Source of the DNA: Bacteroidales bacterium
GTDB taxonomy: Bacteria > Bacteroidota > Bacteroidia > Bacteroidales > ML635J-15
NCBI GenBank assembly: GCA_028686735.1
Contig: JAQUBO010000012.1
Span: 1 to 39,916 of the forward strand
DNA: 39,916 nucleotides
Reading direction: 5' to 3'
Below are positions 19,801 through 26,375 of this stretch, piece by piece; the stretch's first letter is position 1, and each line of letters opens with the position of its first letter. A program made the position numbers and the translations under genes. Below the pieces are notes generated by a model. That model was given only the letters and a program-made list of their open reading frames with translations. It had not been told where the DNA came from and ran no database searches.

Positions 19801-20063
19801 TTGTGTCCGAAGTATTTGTTGATTGGATACCACAATTATCAAGTGTTGGTTTTCAGGCGGTTTGGTCTGGATATTATGTTGAACCACGATATATTGTTGA
19901 TCCTGAAAATGGTTTGATGACTGGTTTACGCGGACATGGGTTTATGTTAAGTCAATATCTTGCTAAGTTATATGTTGATAAACTAACTGGTAAAAATGTT
20001 CCTGATTATTTTAATGAACTTAGTCTTAAAGGGGCTGGACTTTCTGAATCTGCATTCAAATAG
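16833..20063 (+). CDS. Multidomain Fe-S/FAD oxidoreductase: 2Fe-2S (HcnA-like) + NAD(P)/FAD oxidoreductase (HcnB-like) + 4Fe-4S ferredoxin + BFD-like + DAO-type oxidase (HcnC/sarcosine oxidase beta-like)
   Basis: C-x4-C-x2-C-x11-C (CGIGKCGACEMLVDGKIKRIC); GAGPAGLAA; GAGNIG; 4Fe-4S CVGCMDCVYQC; BFD-like CHC...CRGKRC; second dinucleotide fold VAGGGIAGCSVFRYMAEAG; DAO-like C-terminus. ATG at 16833 is likely the start. Confidence 0.88.
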   Translation: MQKIHKHPILDVPVENLVTFKYNGKDITGNLGFTIAAALHQAGYPVHSHSLDNRNRSLECGIGKCGACEMLVDGKIKRICITKVDGVKEVCEIPKDYTPSIDTDKYKNELAVYKTDVAIIGAGPAGLAARELLNEHNISNIVVDNNDKIGGQFLMQTHQFFFFEKEKKFGGMRGFEIAETLAGDNRDGIMLSSVVWDILEDKKLAVKNITTNEIFYIQSEHLIVATGAIPFMPSFKNDDVPGVYTAAVVQKMMNNEFTLLGKNILTVGAGNIGYLTSYQLMQAGANVKAIIEAMPHEGGFPVQANRVRRLGIPVMTGYILLEAIPNDDYTGVTGAIIAKSENFKPVSGTEMLITDIDAINICTGLVADDQLMIKGSLLFGRNAHAIGDALRIGEGTSAVLRGKQAAYEVIESMGVRYNYNDYLAVSKEYIDSQQHPERVIESPFKPSRERAEAKPYVLIDCLYGFACNPCEFACPHGAITKTSTSTVPHIDFEKCVGCMDCVYQCPGLAIFGYSEKKNWIFMPIEYEANEGKQVFLVDNNGNKVGEGVIEKILKKPNKTNVARVKALDLSGENLTKARGFIVKDNYPEPLKISKSKTIHPSETYICHCDDVKLDEILDVIGDRKFISVDEIKHTTRLGMGACRGKRCIKRLKQTIGAYNIEIVGDATPRGPLSNQVSMGELLPHNSEKIYTNTAKKSNKRIKVQTLVAGGGIAGCSVFRYMAEAGLNPVLINKDRGASWRNIAGGRPAFSLPALADIAMKNKEIFEELQNIGNIDYKPIRYVSFAHDQDTYKALETSKKWSNAFLVDKKDFVKEISPFFNAKLSTYNAALITHDCWQATPGRTIDLIRKIGLEKGGQILEDCELIDLNREGKNIIALVKNHNGDYIEYETEHFVNALGPTADKFAAKLDIETGLYPVKHQAFITRRLPYLGKDGNTLDMLIDRRKYKGFAAVYGQQLAETGQIIGCASPVVEALQTDKDLRINSKDFLEIVSEVFVDWIPQLSSVGFQAVWSGYYVEPRYIVDPENGLMTGLRGHGFMLSQYLAKLYVDKLTGKNVPDYFNELSLKGAGLSESAFK

Positions 20064-20138
20064 TGTTTGTCAATGTAGTTAGTGTCTTGGTTGTGGATTG
20101 TTCTAAAGCACATTTTGCTCACCATGGACAGTTGTTAA

Positions 20139-20561
20139 TTATTTTAAAATTTTACCTGCATGGTCTTTAATATCTGATACTTTTGTAGTTTTTAGGTAAT
20201 TTAAAAATTTAGTAGTTAATTCTTCACAGAGTTGCTCAAAGAAGATAAATGATTTTTCATTTCTGTTTCGTCCAACACAAATTTCTTCTTCATTAACTTT
20301 ACCATTTAAAGCTTCAAAAACATCGAGTAAATAAATTGTATCAGCAGGTTTATTTAAAAAATAGCCACCAAGCGGACCCCTGGTCGAATATATTAATTTC
20401 GCTTTTATAAGATCCTCAAGAACCTTAAATAAATGATTTCTTGAGCAGTTTGTAAGTTTAGATATTTTATGGGCGTTTATTCCCTTATCTTCTGTAGCAG
20501 CAATAAGTGCAATACTGTGAAAGCTTAAAATATTTGCTTCAGAAAGTGCAAGTATCTTCAT
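20139..20561 (-). CDS. Rrf2 family transcriptional regulator, copy B (Cys cluster not conserved)
   Basis: Winged-helix NAHKISKLTNCSRNHLFKVLEDLIKAKLIYSTRGPLGGYFLNKPADTIYLLDVFEALNG typical of Rrf2; only isolated cysteines where copy A has four. Confidence 0.85.
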   Translation of the reverse strand: MKILALSEANILSFHSIALIAATEDKGINAHKISKLTNCSRNHLFKVLEDLIKAKLIYSTRGPLGGYFLNKPADTIYLLDVFEALNGKVNEEEICVGRNRNEKSFIFFEQLCEELTTKFLNYLKTTKVSDIKDHAGKILK

Positions 20562-20563
20562 AA

Positions 20564-20992
20564 TTAAAATAAATTTTTTTCAGGATTGACATTTTCAACG
20601 ATATACTGTAAGTTATTTTCTTTTAAGTAATTTAACATTGTTTTACTAATTTCGTAGCAAATGTCTCCCATTAGGCAAGTGCCAAAAGGACAAATAGGAT
20701 TATCAATTGGGCATGTTCTTTCTGCGACTTTTCCTTCGATTGCTTCGAGGATTTCTATTAACTTTATTTCGTTAGCAGGTTTTTTTAAGATAAATCCGCC
20801 AGCAGGACCTCTGGTTGAAACTAAGAGTCCTTCTTTTGCTAAGCGTTGTAAAATTTTAGAAGTATGATGTCTGGAAGACTTAGTAATTTCTGCAATTTTC
20901 ACAGCATTTATGGAGGTTTTAGATGCGGCTATTATTGCCATAGCATGAAAAGCTATAGCGTTTGCTTCAGAAATTGCAAGAATTTTAGTCAT
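20564..20992 (-). CDS. Rrf2 family transcriptional regulator, copy A (Cys-rich, possible Fe-S site)
   Basis: VKIAEITKSSRHHTSKILQRLAKEGLLVSTRGPAGGFILKKP...; cysteine cluster C-x6-C-x4-C-x5-C (CPIDNPICPFGTCLMGDIC). Confidence 0.9.
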   Translation of the reverse strand: MTKILAISEANAIAFHAMAIIAASKTSINAVKIAEITKSSRHHTSKILQRLAKEGLLVSTRGPAGGFILKKPANEIKLIEILEAIEGKVAERTCPIDNPICPFGTCLMGDICYEISKTMLNYLKENNLQYIVENVNPEKNLF

Positions 20993-21000
20993 TTTGATTA

Positions 21001-21237
21001 TTATAGATTAATGTGTTGATACTCAATTCCCTTGATATTGCTTAGTTCTTTTAAAAACAGTTCGATTTGTTTTTTGTCTCCTGCTATGTCAAGAATAATA
21101 ATTCCACCTTTTACTTCGTGCCTGTTAATGCCTATTCTATTTCTGATTACGCAGCCATAAAGTGTAAGTGCCTCTTGCAATTTTTTTGCTCCGATTTCAG
21201 GATTTCTTACGAGAATTCCAATAATTTCGTATTCCAT
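21001..21237 (-). CDS. TM1266-like / iron-only hydrogenase system regulator (ACT-like fold), copy B
   Basis: IIGILVRNPEIGAKKLQEALTLYGCVIRNRIGINRHEVKGGIIILDIAGDKKQIELFLKELSNIKGIE, small ferredoxin-like/ACT pattern; adjacent to hydG and alignable to the next ORF. Confidence 0.7.
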   Translation of the reverse strand: MEYEIIGILVRNPEIGAKKLQEALTLYGCVIRNRIGINRHEVKGGIIILDIAGDKKQIELFLKELSNIKGIEYQHINL

Positions 21238-21243
21238 ATTAAA

Positions 21244-21504
21244 TTAGTTTTTAAAAGTCATTGTTTTAACTAAAATACCGCCAATATCCTGTAGTTTTTT
21301 AATCAAACTGTGTGCATTATCATCTGGTCCCTTGAGTTCAAGAATAATAAGTCCAGTACGACTACATTTCATATCATTCAATTCGTGATAGCCAAACCTG
21401 GTATTTATAATTGAGGAGAACTCTGACAAGGTATTTTGTAATCTGCCAGCCTCTTTAATTCTATCCAGGACTTTTATTGTTACAATATTAATTTCTGTTT
21501 CCAT
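21244..21504 (-). CDS. TM1266-like / iron-only hydrogenase system regulator (ACT-like fold), copy A
   Basis: IVTIKVLDRIKEAGRLQNTLSEFSSIINTRFGYHELNDMKCSRTGLIILELKGPDDNAHSLIKKLQDIGGILVKTM; directly follows hydG. Confidence 0.75.
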   Translation of the reverse strand: METEINIVTIKVLDRIKEAGRLQNTLSEFSSIINTRFGYHELNDMKCSRTGLIILELKGPDDNAHSLIKKLQDIGGILVKTMTFKN

Positions 21505-21507
21505 ATT

Positions 21508-22938
21508 TTAAAAGTATAAATCACGTTCTCCGTTTTTAATTTTCTCAACTTTTTCACTGACCTGCTCTTTAAGTTTAGCATCTTCAAGTTGATTTATTTC
21601 TTTATTAATCAACGCCCATCCTTTTGCTGCAACCTCTTCAGTAGCATAATCTACTAGGTATTCGGTAAGTGTAAGAATTGCATTAGGCGTACAATAGCGT
21701 TTAATAAAACCAGGAACGCTAAACTCCATAAAATGTTCTCCAGTTCTACCTAACCTATAACATGCTGTGCAAAATGAGGGTAGGAAGTTTTTTTCAATAA
21801 GTTCTTCCACAATTTCGGCAAGGGATCTATCATCGTTAATTGCAAACTGCTCTTTATTTAGGTTTTGCTCTTCGTTTAGCGAAGCAGCGTAGGCACCAAG
21901 CTCAAGTTTTGTTCCTCCATCAATTTGTGAAACACCAAAACTGATAACTTCGTCGCGAACTTGTGCGGTTTCACGAGCTGTTAATATTAATCCTGTGTAT
22001 GGCACAGCAAGTCTTAAAATTGCGATTATTCTGACTAGTTCTTCATCATTAACAAGATACTTTTCGTCAACTTGTGAGCCAGAGGCATCTTTAATGCGAG
22101 GAAATGATATCGTATGAGGTCCAACATTATAGCATGCCTCAAAATGATTTGTGTGCCGTACAAGCGACATTACTTCAAATCTCCAATCGTAAAGACCAAA
22201 TAAAGCACCTATACCAACATCATCTAAACCAGCTTCTTGAGCTCTGTCTAATGAGGTTAGTCGATAATTGTAATCTTTTTTTGGCCCCGAAAGATGATAT
22301 TTTTGATATGTTGGTTCGTGATAAGTTTCTTGAAAAACCTGATAAGTCCCAATCCCTGACCTTTGTACAGTTCTAAAGCCTTCGATATCTAATGGAGCAG
22401 CGTTTATGTTAACTCTTCTGATTTCGCCTCTACCTTTTTTTACATCATAAGCTAATTTTACTGTATGAGCAATGTAATCAGGATTATACGAGTCATGCTC
22501 ACCATATACAAGTATTAATCTTTTTTGACCATTATCTTCAAGAGCTTCAATTTCTTTTATTATTTCTTTGTCTGACAGAGTTTTGCGTTGAGCATCTTTA
22601 TTCGTTGCTCTAAAACCACAGTAAAGGCAGTTGTTTTTACATTTATTACCGATGTAAAGTGGTGCAAATAAAACTATTCTATTGCCATATACTTTTTCCT
22701 TTAGTTCTCTGGCTCCGTCTTTTATTTGTTGTATTAACTCTGGAGTGTTAGCATTGATAAGAATGGCAGTTTCCCTAAGAGTTAATCTGTTTTTATCGAG
22801 CGATTTCGCAATTACTTTTTTAACATCGTCCGCTGTTGGTTGTTTTGTCTCTTCAAGGAAGTTTTCGATTTCTTCGATGTCGATAAAAGGTTTCATCCTT
22901 TCATCTTTGATTTTGTAATTTTCTGGTGAGAATTTCAT
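21508..22938 (-). CDS. hydG: [FeFe]-hydrogenase H-cluster radical SAM maturase HydG (2-iminoacetate synthase/ThiH-like)
   Basis: Radical SAM CxxxCxxC (CKNNCLYCGF) and the HydG-diagnostic C-terminal C-x2-C-x22-C (CTACYRLGRTGEHFMEFSVPGFIKRYC), which ThiH lacks. Confidence 0.93.
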   Translation of the reverse strand: MKFSPENYKIKDERMKPFIDIEEIENFLEETKQPTADDVKKVIAKSLDKNRLTLRETAILINANTPELIQQIKDGARELKEKVYGNRIVLFAPLYIGNKCKNNCLYCGFRATNKDAQRKTLSDKEIIKEIEALEDNGQKRLILVYGEHDSYNPDYIAHTVKLAYDVKKGRGEIRRVNINAAPLDIEGFRTVQRSGIGTYQVFQETYHEPTYQKYHLSGPKKDYNYRLTSLDRAQEAGLDDVGIGALFGLYDWRFEVMSLVRHTNHFEACYNVGPHTISFPRIKDASGSQVDEKYLVNDEELVRIIAILRLAVPYTGLILTARETAQVRDEVISFGVSQIDGGTKLELGAYAASLNEEQNLNKEQFAINDDRSLAEIVEELIEKNFLPSFCTACYRLGRTGEHFMEFSVPGFIKRYCTPNAILTLTEYLVDYATEEVAAKGWALINKEINQLEDAKLKEQVSEKVEKIKNGERDLYF

Positions 22939-22950
22939 ATCGGTATTTAC

Positions 22951-22982
22951 TAAAAGTATTGTTAAAATTCAATGCAATCAAA
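22951..22982 (-). promoter_or_regulatory. Putative hydG operon promoter
   Basis: On the minus strand, TTTG (22979-22982) then about 20 nt then TACTTTTA (22951-22958), approximating the Bacteroidetes -33/-7 elements, just upstream of hydG. Confidence 0.3.
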
Positions 22983-23038
22983 GATATTAAAATAATGTGA
23001 AAACTTATTATTAATAAATATTATGATTTATGCTAAAA

Positions 23039-23234
23039 ATAACACCTTAGGTCTTGTTAAATAATTAATCAGTTATTACGATTTTATCTTTTATTCTTTT
23101 GTTACTTTTTATTGTTTCCAAGTGTTTTTATTAGCGTGGAAACACAGGCTATTATATAAATTTAGTTCCTCGACAATTAACAAAAGTTTATTAGTTCATT
23201 ATACTTTATTATTTAATAAGCCCTAAGGTGTTAT
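23039..23234. mobile_element. MITE-like non-coding element with 27-bp imperfect terminal inverted repeats
   Basis: Left end ATAACACCTTAGGTCTTGTTAAATAAT (23039-23065); reverse complement of the right end ATAACACCTTAGGGCTTATTAAATAAT (23208-23234); 25/27 identical. Interior has TGTTTCCA/TGGAAACA stem (23113-23120/23137-23144). No ORF in the track. Confidence 0.5.
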
Positions 23235-23246
23235 AACGAGAATTTT

Positions 23247-23738
23247 TTATTCTTCAACTCTTAAATTCATAATGTCTCTATCGAAAACGTATAAATTATG
23301 TTTTCCTATGAGGTTTAGTTTGTCGATAACGTTTTGGGCAGAACTTTCTTCTTCTATTTGTTCTGTTACAAACCATTGTATCCAATTTTGAGTTGCAAAA
23401 TCGTTTTCTTTAATAGCTAGTGCTAATATATCGTTAATGCTTTCACTAATGTACTTTTCGTGTTCAAGTACTTCGTCAAACAATACAAAAATATCTTTCC
23501 AGTCCTCTGGGGCTTTATCAATTGCAGGAATAATTGCTCTACCGTTTCTTTCATTGATATAATCAACAAATTTTAACATATGCATTTTTTCTTCCTCCGC
23601 TTGTGCATAAAGCCATTGAGCTACTCCAGCCATACCTTGACCTTCGGCCCAACTTGCCATTGCTAAATATAAAAAAGAAGAATACCCTTCTTTTTGAATT
23701 TGCTCATTTAAAATTTTTTCTACTTTTGGTTTCAACAT
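23247..23738 (-). CDS. Ferritin (FtnA-like)
   Basis: NEQIQKEGYSSFLYLAMASWAEGQGMAGVAQWLYAQAEEEKMHMLKFVDYINERNGRAIIPAI, full-length ferritin. Confidence 0.95.
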   Translation of the reverse strand: MLKPKVEKILNEQIQKEGYSSFLYLAMASWAEGQGMAGVAQWLYAQAEEEKMHMLKFVDYINERNGRAIIPAIDKAPEDWKDIFVLFDEVLEHEKYISESINDILALAIKENDFATQNWIQWFVTEQIEEESSAQNVIDKLNLIGKHNLYVFDRDIMNLRVEE

Positions 23739-23839
23739 AATCTTTAATTTTTTTAATTGTTTACAAAATTATTATATATATAGTAACAAAAATATAAATA
23801 AAAAGTTTAATTTTATGCAGATTTATAATTATTATTAAA

Positions 23840-24304
23840 ATGAAGAAAATCCAAGTTACCGATTATAATGAAATAGCGGCAATTATAAATGCAGCTAGCA
23901 CCTGCTCTCTTGCTATGGTTGATAGTGATAGAAAGCCGTATTGTGTACCTATGAATTTTTCTTACGATAACGGGATTATTTATTTTCATGGTGCTCCGTT
24001 TGGGCGTAAAATTGACATATTAAATCAAAATCCTCAAGTATGTGTGTCATTTTTTTCTGATGACTTGTTAAATATCAGACATAAAGATGTTGCATGCTCA
24101 TATTCAATGAAATTTAAATCAGTGCTATGTGAAGGAAAAGTTGTTTTTATTGATGATAATAGTGAAAAAGAAAAAGTACTGAATATGGTGATGAGAAAAT
24201 ACTCGGGGAGAGATAAGTTTAAATATTCGAAACCAGCTTTAGATAATGTAAATGTTTTTTATTTAAAGCCAAATGAAATAACTGCTTTTAGACGTGGGTA
24301 TTAA
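23840..24304 (+). CDS. Pyridoxamine 5'-phosphate oxidase-like flavin-binding protein (Nim-like family)
   Basis: CSLAMVDSDRKPYCVPMNFSYDNGIIYFHGAPFGRKIDILNQNPQVCVSF. Confidence 0.85.
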   Translation: MKKIQVTDYNEIAAIINAASTCSLAMVDSDRKPYCVPMNFSYDNGIIYFHGAPFGRKIDILNQNPQVCVSFFSDDLLNIRHKDVACSYSMKFKSVLCEGKVVFIDDNSEKEKVLNMVMRKYSGRDKFKYSKPALDNVNVFYLKPNEITAFRRGY

Positions 24305-24334
24305 ATTATTTATTAACTTAAAAATAATTAAATT

Positions 24335-24913
24335 ATGAGTAGAATTAAAGGAACAGAAACCGAAAAAAATTTATTAAAATCATTTGCTGGAGAATCTCAA
24401 GCAAGAAATCGTTACACAATGTTTGCTAAAATTGCTAAAAAAGAAGGTTATGAGCAAATAGCATCATTATTTTTAGAAACTGCAGAGCAGGAATTAGAAC
24501 ATGCAAAAGTGTTTTTTAGATACCTAGATACAGGCGAGGCTGTCGAAATTACAGCAATGTATCCTGCAGGGGTAGAAGCTACTACTATCGAAAATCTTAA
24601 AGCTGCTGCAATGGGCGAACGCGAAGAATGGGAAGAACTGTATCCTGAATTTGCTAGAGTGGCCGAAAAAGAAGGTTTTAAAGATATTGCTACATCTTTT
24701 AAAATGATAGCAAAAGTAGAAGTTGAACACGAAAAAAGATATCTAAAACTGCTAGATAATATCGAAAAAGATATTGTGTTTGAAAAAGAAGAGCCAATAG
24801 AGTGGTATTGTCGTAATTGTGGATATGTGCATACTGGAAAAAAAGCTTTAAATGCTTGTCCTGCTTGTAAACATCCAAAAGCTCATTTTGAAATGCGTGC
24901 TCTTAATTATTAA
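24335..24913 (+). CDS. Rubrerythrin
   Basis: ESQARNRYTMFAKIAKKEGY, EQELEHAKVFF, and C-terminal rubredoxin-like WYCRNCGYVHTGKKALNACPACKHPKAHFE. Confidence 0.97.
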   Translation: MSRIKGTETEKNLLKSFAGESQARNRYTMFAKIAKKEGYEQIASLFLETAEQELEHAKVFFRYLDTGEAVEITAMYPAGVEATTIENLKAAAMGEREEWEELYPEFARVAEKEGFKDIATSFKMIAKVEVEHEKRYLKLLDNIEKDIVFEKEEPIEWYCRNCGYVHTGKKALNACPACKHPKAHFEMRALNY

Positions 24914-24993
24914 ACCAACTTTTTTTAATATTTGCAATAACCGTGTTTACGAACAATAGTGTTTGATAATTCGACAAGCTTATCACAAATAAG

Positions 24994-25019
24994 AAAGTTT
25001 GCAGATGCTAAAACTTTTT
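24994..25019 (+). terminator. Putative terminator downstream of rubrerythrin
   Basis: AAAGTTT (24994-25000)/AAACTTT (25011-25017) stem followed by a short T run. Confidence 0.4.
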
Positions 25020-25182
25020 GCGAACCTACCTAGTGTTTGTCAATACAGGCACTAACTAAGTCTTAACTAATATGTTATCCTTGCGGGACTTAGTGTTTCT
25101 TACTTGGATTTATCAATAATTTGAATGTTGTTAGCAAAGGAAACTCACCACAAAAAACAGCTTTATTTGAGTTTTAATTAAT

Positions 25183-25623
25183 TTAAAAGTCTTCTTCTGG
25201 ATCTAACATATCGCTTTTTAGAAAATAATAATCCTTTTGGAAGCCTGAATTAAGATATTGAACAATGTCAATTAATGTATCATTAAAAGAATTTATTCTA
25301 AAAAGATACCTACTATTATACTTGTCGTAACCATAATAGTATGAAGGAGCTTCGTCATAATAAATCTTTAATTGGCTTCGAGATATTTCCCAACTAAAAC
25401 TATCTGGAGTCTCAAAACTTGTGTAAAATGAAGCTCCTCTATTATTATCAAGAAATAAATATGATGGCATATCAACCATAACATTGTATTCATTATTTAC
25501 GGGAAGCCAAAAGGCTTGTATTTTTTGTTCCCACTCTTTGTCGGTATCGGTTTTACCACAAAACATAAATAGTTGTGATAAACCTGCTATACTTAGTAAT
25601 ATTATTAAGCTGTTTTTTTTCAT
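25183..25623 (-). CDS. Hypothetical secreted/lipoprotein
   Basis: N-terminal hydrophobic segment with LFMFC lipobox-like end; ATGA overlap with the upstream ORF. Confidence 0.6.
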   Translation of the reverse strand: MKKNSLIILLSIAGLSQLFMFCGKTDTDKEWEQKIQAFWLPVNNEYNVMVDMPSYLFLDNNRGASFYTSFETPDSFSWEISRSQLKIYYDEAPSYYYGYDKYNSRYLFRINSFNDTLIDIVQYLNSGFQKDYYFLKSDMLDPEEDF

Positions 25624-26375
25624 AATTTAGTAATTTCGGTATTTGTAACAATATCAATAGATTGTTTTTTTGATTTATATTCTGAATAAATTTTACCTCC
25701 TTCATCGGTGGTTTGTTGTAATCCAGATAAGCACGTTCGATATATGTATATATGTCCTTTCCCTTCAGTTAGGGTTTGCATATCTCTGGATTTTAGTTTT
25801 ATAGCTTTGCTACCAACAATTGCAGTTGAAAACTTAACGGTATTATTATCCTGATCTTCTATTATAACAAAAACTTCTTCCTTTTGTGAAATTGGATTTC
25901 CTATCCATTCAATCTCATAGTTTGTATCAGTTTCAATTTGATTTACTGGTTTTAGTTCTATTTTTTGAATTATACACTTATTAATATATACCTTTTCTTC
26001 AGTATCTTTAAACGAAAAGACACAATCAGTTAGATTTTGCAATTTAGTTTTATAATAGCATCCACGAAACATATCTATGTCTTTGTTCATTTCATTTTTA
26101 TTCACACTTACTTTGCTTGGCTCCGATAAACTAAGCGTAGTTCCATTAGCACCACCAAACCGAAATTGAGCTTCAATATTATAAAAATCGCTTTCACCTG
26201 CATCATACTCAACCCAATATGCCTGATATATTTTACTTTGGTTAACATCCTTAGAGTCAGCAATTTCTTCGGGTGAGCACGAGCTTATAAAACCAAATGT
26301 TACAATAAAAACCAATAATGTAATAGTTGCTTTTATATTAGGTTTTAATCCATTGTAATCTTTGTTTGTCATCAT
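25620..26375 (-). CDS. Hypothetical lipoprotein
   Basis: TM segment and lipobox FISSC; start overlaps the 3' end of recQ. Confidence 0.65.
   Translation of the reverse strand: MMTNKDYNGLKPNIKATITLLVFIVTFGFISSCSPEEIADSKDVNQSKIYQAYWVEYDAGESDFYNIEAQFRFGGANGTTLSLSEPSKVSVNKNEMNKDIDMFRGCYYKTKLQNLTDCVFSFKDTEEKVYINKCIIQKIELKPVNQIETDTNYEIEWIGNPISQKEEVFVIIEDQDNNTVKFSTAIVGSKAIKLKSRDMQTLTEGKGHIYIYRTCLSGLQQTTDEGGKIYSEYKSKKQSIDIVTNTEITKL

Noticed and set aside
16833-20063. Calling the fused oxidoreductase a hydrogen cyanide synthase
   Set aside because: The domain order fits several amino-acid/opine oxidases equally; no substrate evidence in sequence alone.
21508-22938. ThiH (thiamine biosynthesis tyrosine lyase)
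   Set aside because: Presence of the C-terminal C-x2-C-x22-C motif and adjacent TM1266-like genes favour HydG; no thi genes nearby.
20564-22938. Toxin-antitoxin or anti-phage system from the small tandem ORFs
   Set aside because: The small ORFs match regulatory families tied to hydG; no nuclease, toxin or defence motifs.
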